This document shows, piece by piece, positions 63,815 through 64,000 of a stretch of DNA of 64,000 nucleotides; the stretch's first letter is position 1; each line of letters starts with the position of its first letter. Made by a program: the position numbers and the translations under genes. Source of the stretch: Watersipora subatra (lineage: Eukaryota > Bryozoa > Gymnolaemata > Cheilostomatida > Watersiporidae); the NCBI RefSeq assembly GCF_963576615.1, contig NC_088711.1, positions 9,604,869 to 9,668,868 on the forward strand, in the 5' to 3' direction. The notes under the pieces are model-generated. The model was given only the letters and a program-made list of their open reading frames with translations. It searched no databases and was not told where the DNA came from.

Positions 63815-64000
63815 TATATATATACACGAGCTGTGGTTACACAAGCTCATTCGAATGAGCTGTAAATATTTTGAAGACTTAGACAATCATGAGCAGGTTT
63901 ACAATGTGTTGTGTATATAATGTAAGATCTGGGTTTTTAACCAAGGCAAATCATTTTGGGAATCCAATAGTAGTTGTACGATTGCATGATTCCTATAAAT
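63815..64000. other. End of window, nothing recognised
   Basis: AT-rich sequence beginning with a TATATATA stretch; no frame or repeat of note. Confidence 0.6.

Overview
This is a piece of an animal nuclear genome: AT-rich, with small GT-AG exons separated by introns of up to about 4 kb, a Hox gene, mitochondrial and lysosomal housekeeping genes, many minisatellites and several families of short non-autonomous transposable elements. The Hox4/Deformed-type homeodomain and overall style fit a bilaterian invertebrate, most likely a spiralian (lophotrochozoan). I cannot name the species; a bryozoan or another spiralian with a scattered Hox complement would fit. Layout. 1.2-11.7 kb (+): 3' part of an SLC38A10-like amino-acid transporter, ten exons, with a very long in-frame octapeptide minisatellite in its cytoplasmic tail. 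11.7-19.7 kb: gene-poor. 19.7-26.8 kb (-): complete four-exon Hox4-like gene, with exon phases that match throughout; an RFX X-box palindrome lies about 225 bp upstream of its ATG. 26.8-35.6 kb: minisatellites, dispersed repeats and, at 32.9-33.4 kb, a compact GC-rich intronless unit (TATA box, initiator, two C2H2 zinc fingers, then a histone-type 3' stem-loop). 35.6-38.9 kb (-): complete three-exon BRI3. 39-43 kb: repeats, including a TA-flanked transposon nested in an older repeat whose empty site is present elsewhere in the window. 43.1-48.5 kb (-): complete four-exon mitochondrial adenylate kinase 3. 55.07 and 59.3 kb (+): two tandem NDUFA4-family genes. 59.6-64 kb: no recognised complete gene, one short inverted-repeat element. 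The genes do not form an operon. The Hox gene is isolated: every other recognisable gene in the 64 kb is non-Hox (SLC38A10 on one side, BRI3, AK3 and NDUFA4 on the other), which suggests a dispersed or interrupted Hox complement. AK3 and NDUFA4 are both mitochondrial energy genes and lie divergently, but 6.6 kb apart. Spliced structures were worked out by hand from reading frames, splice-site dinucleotides and phase agreement; transcripts were not available.
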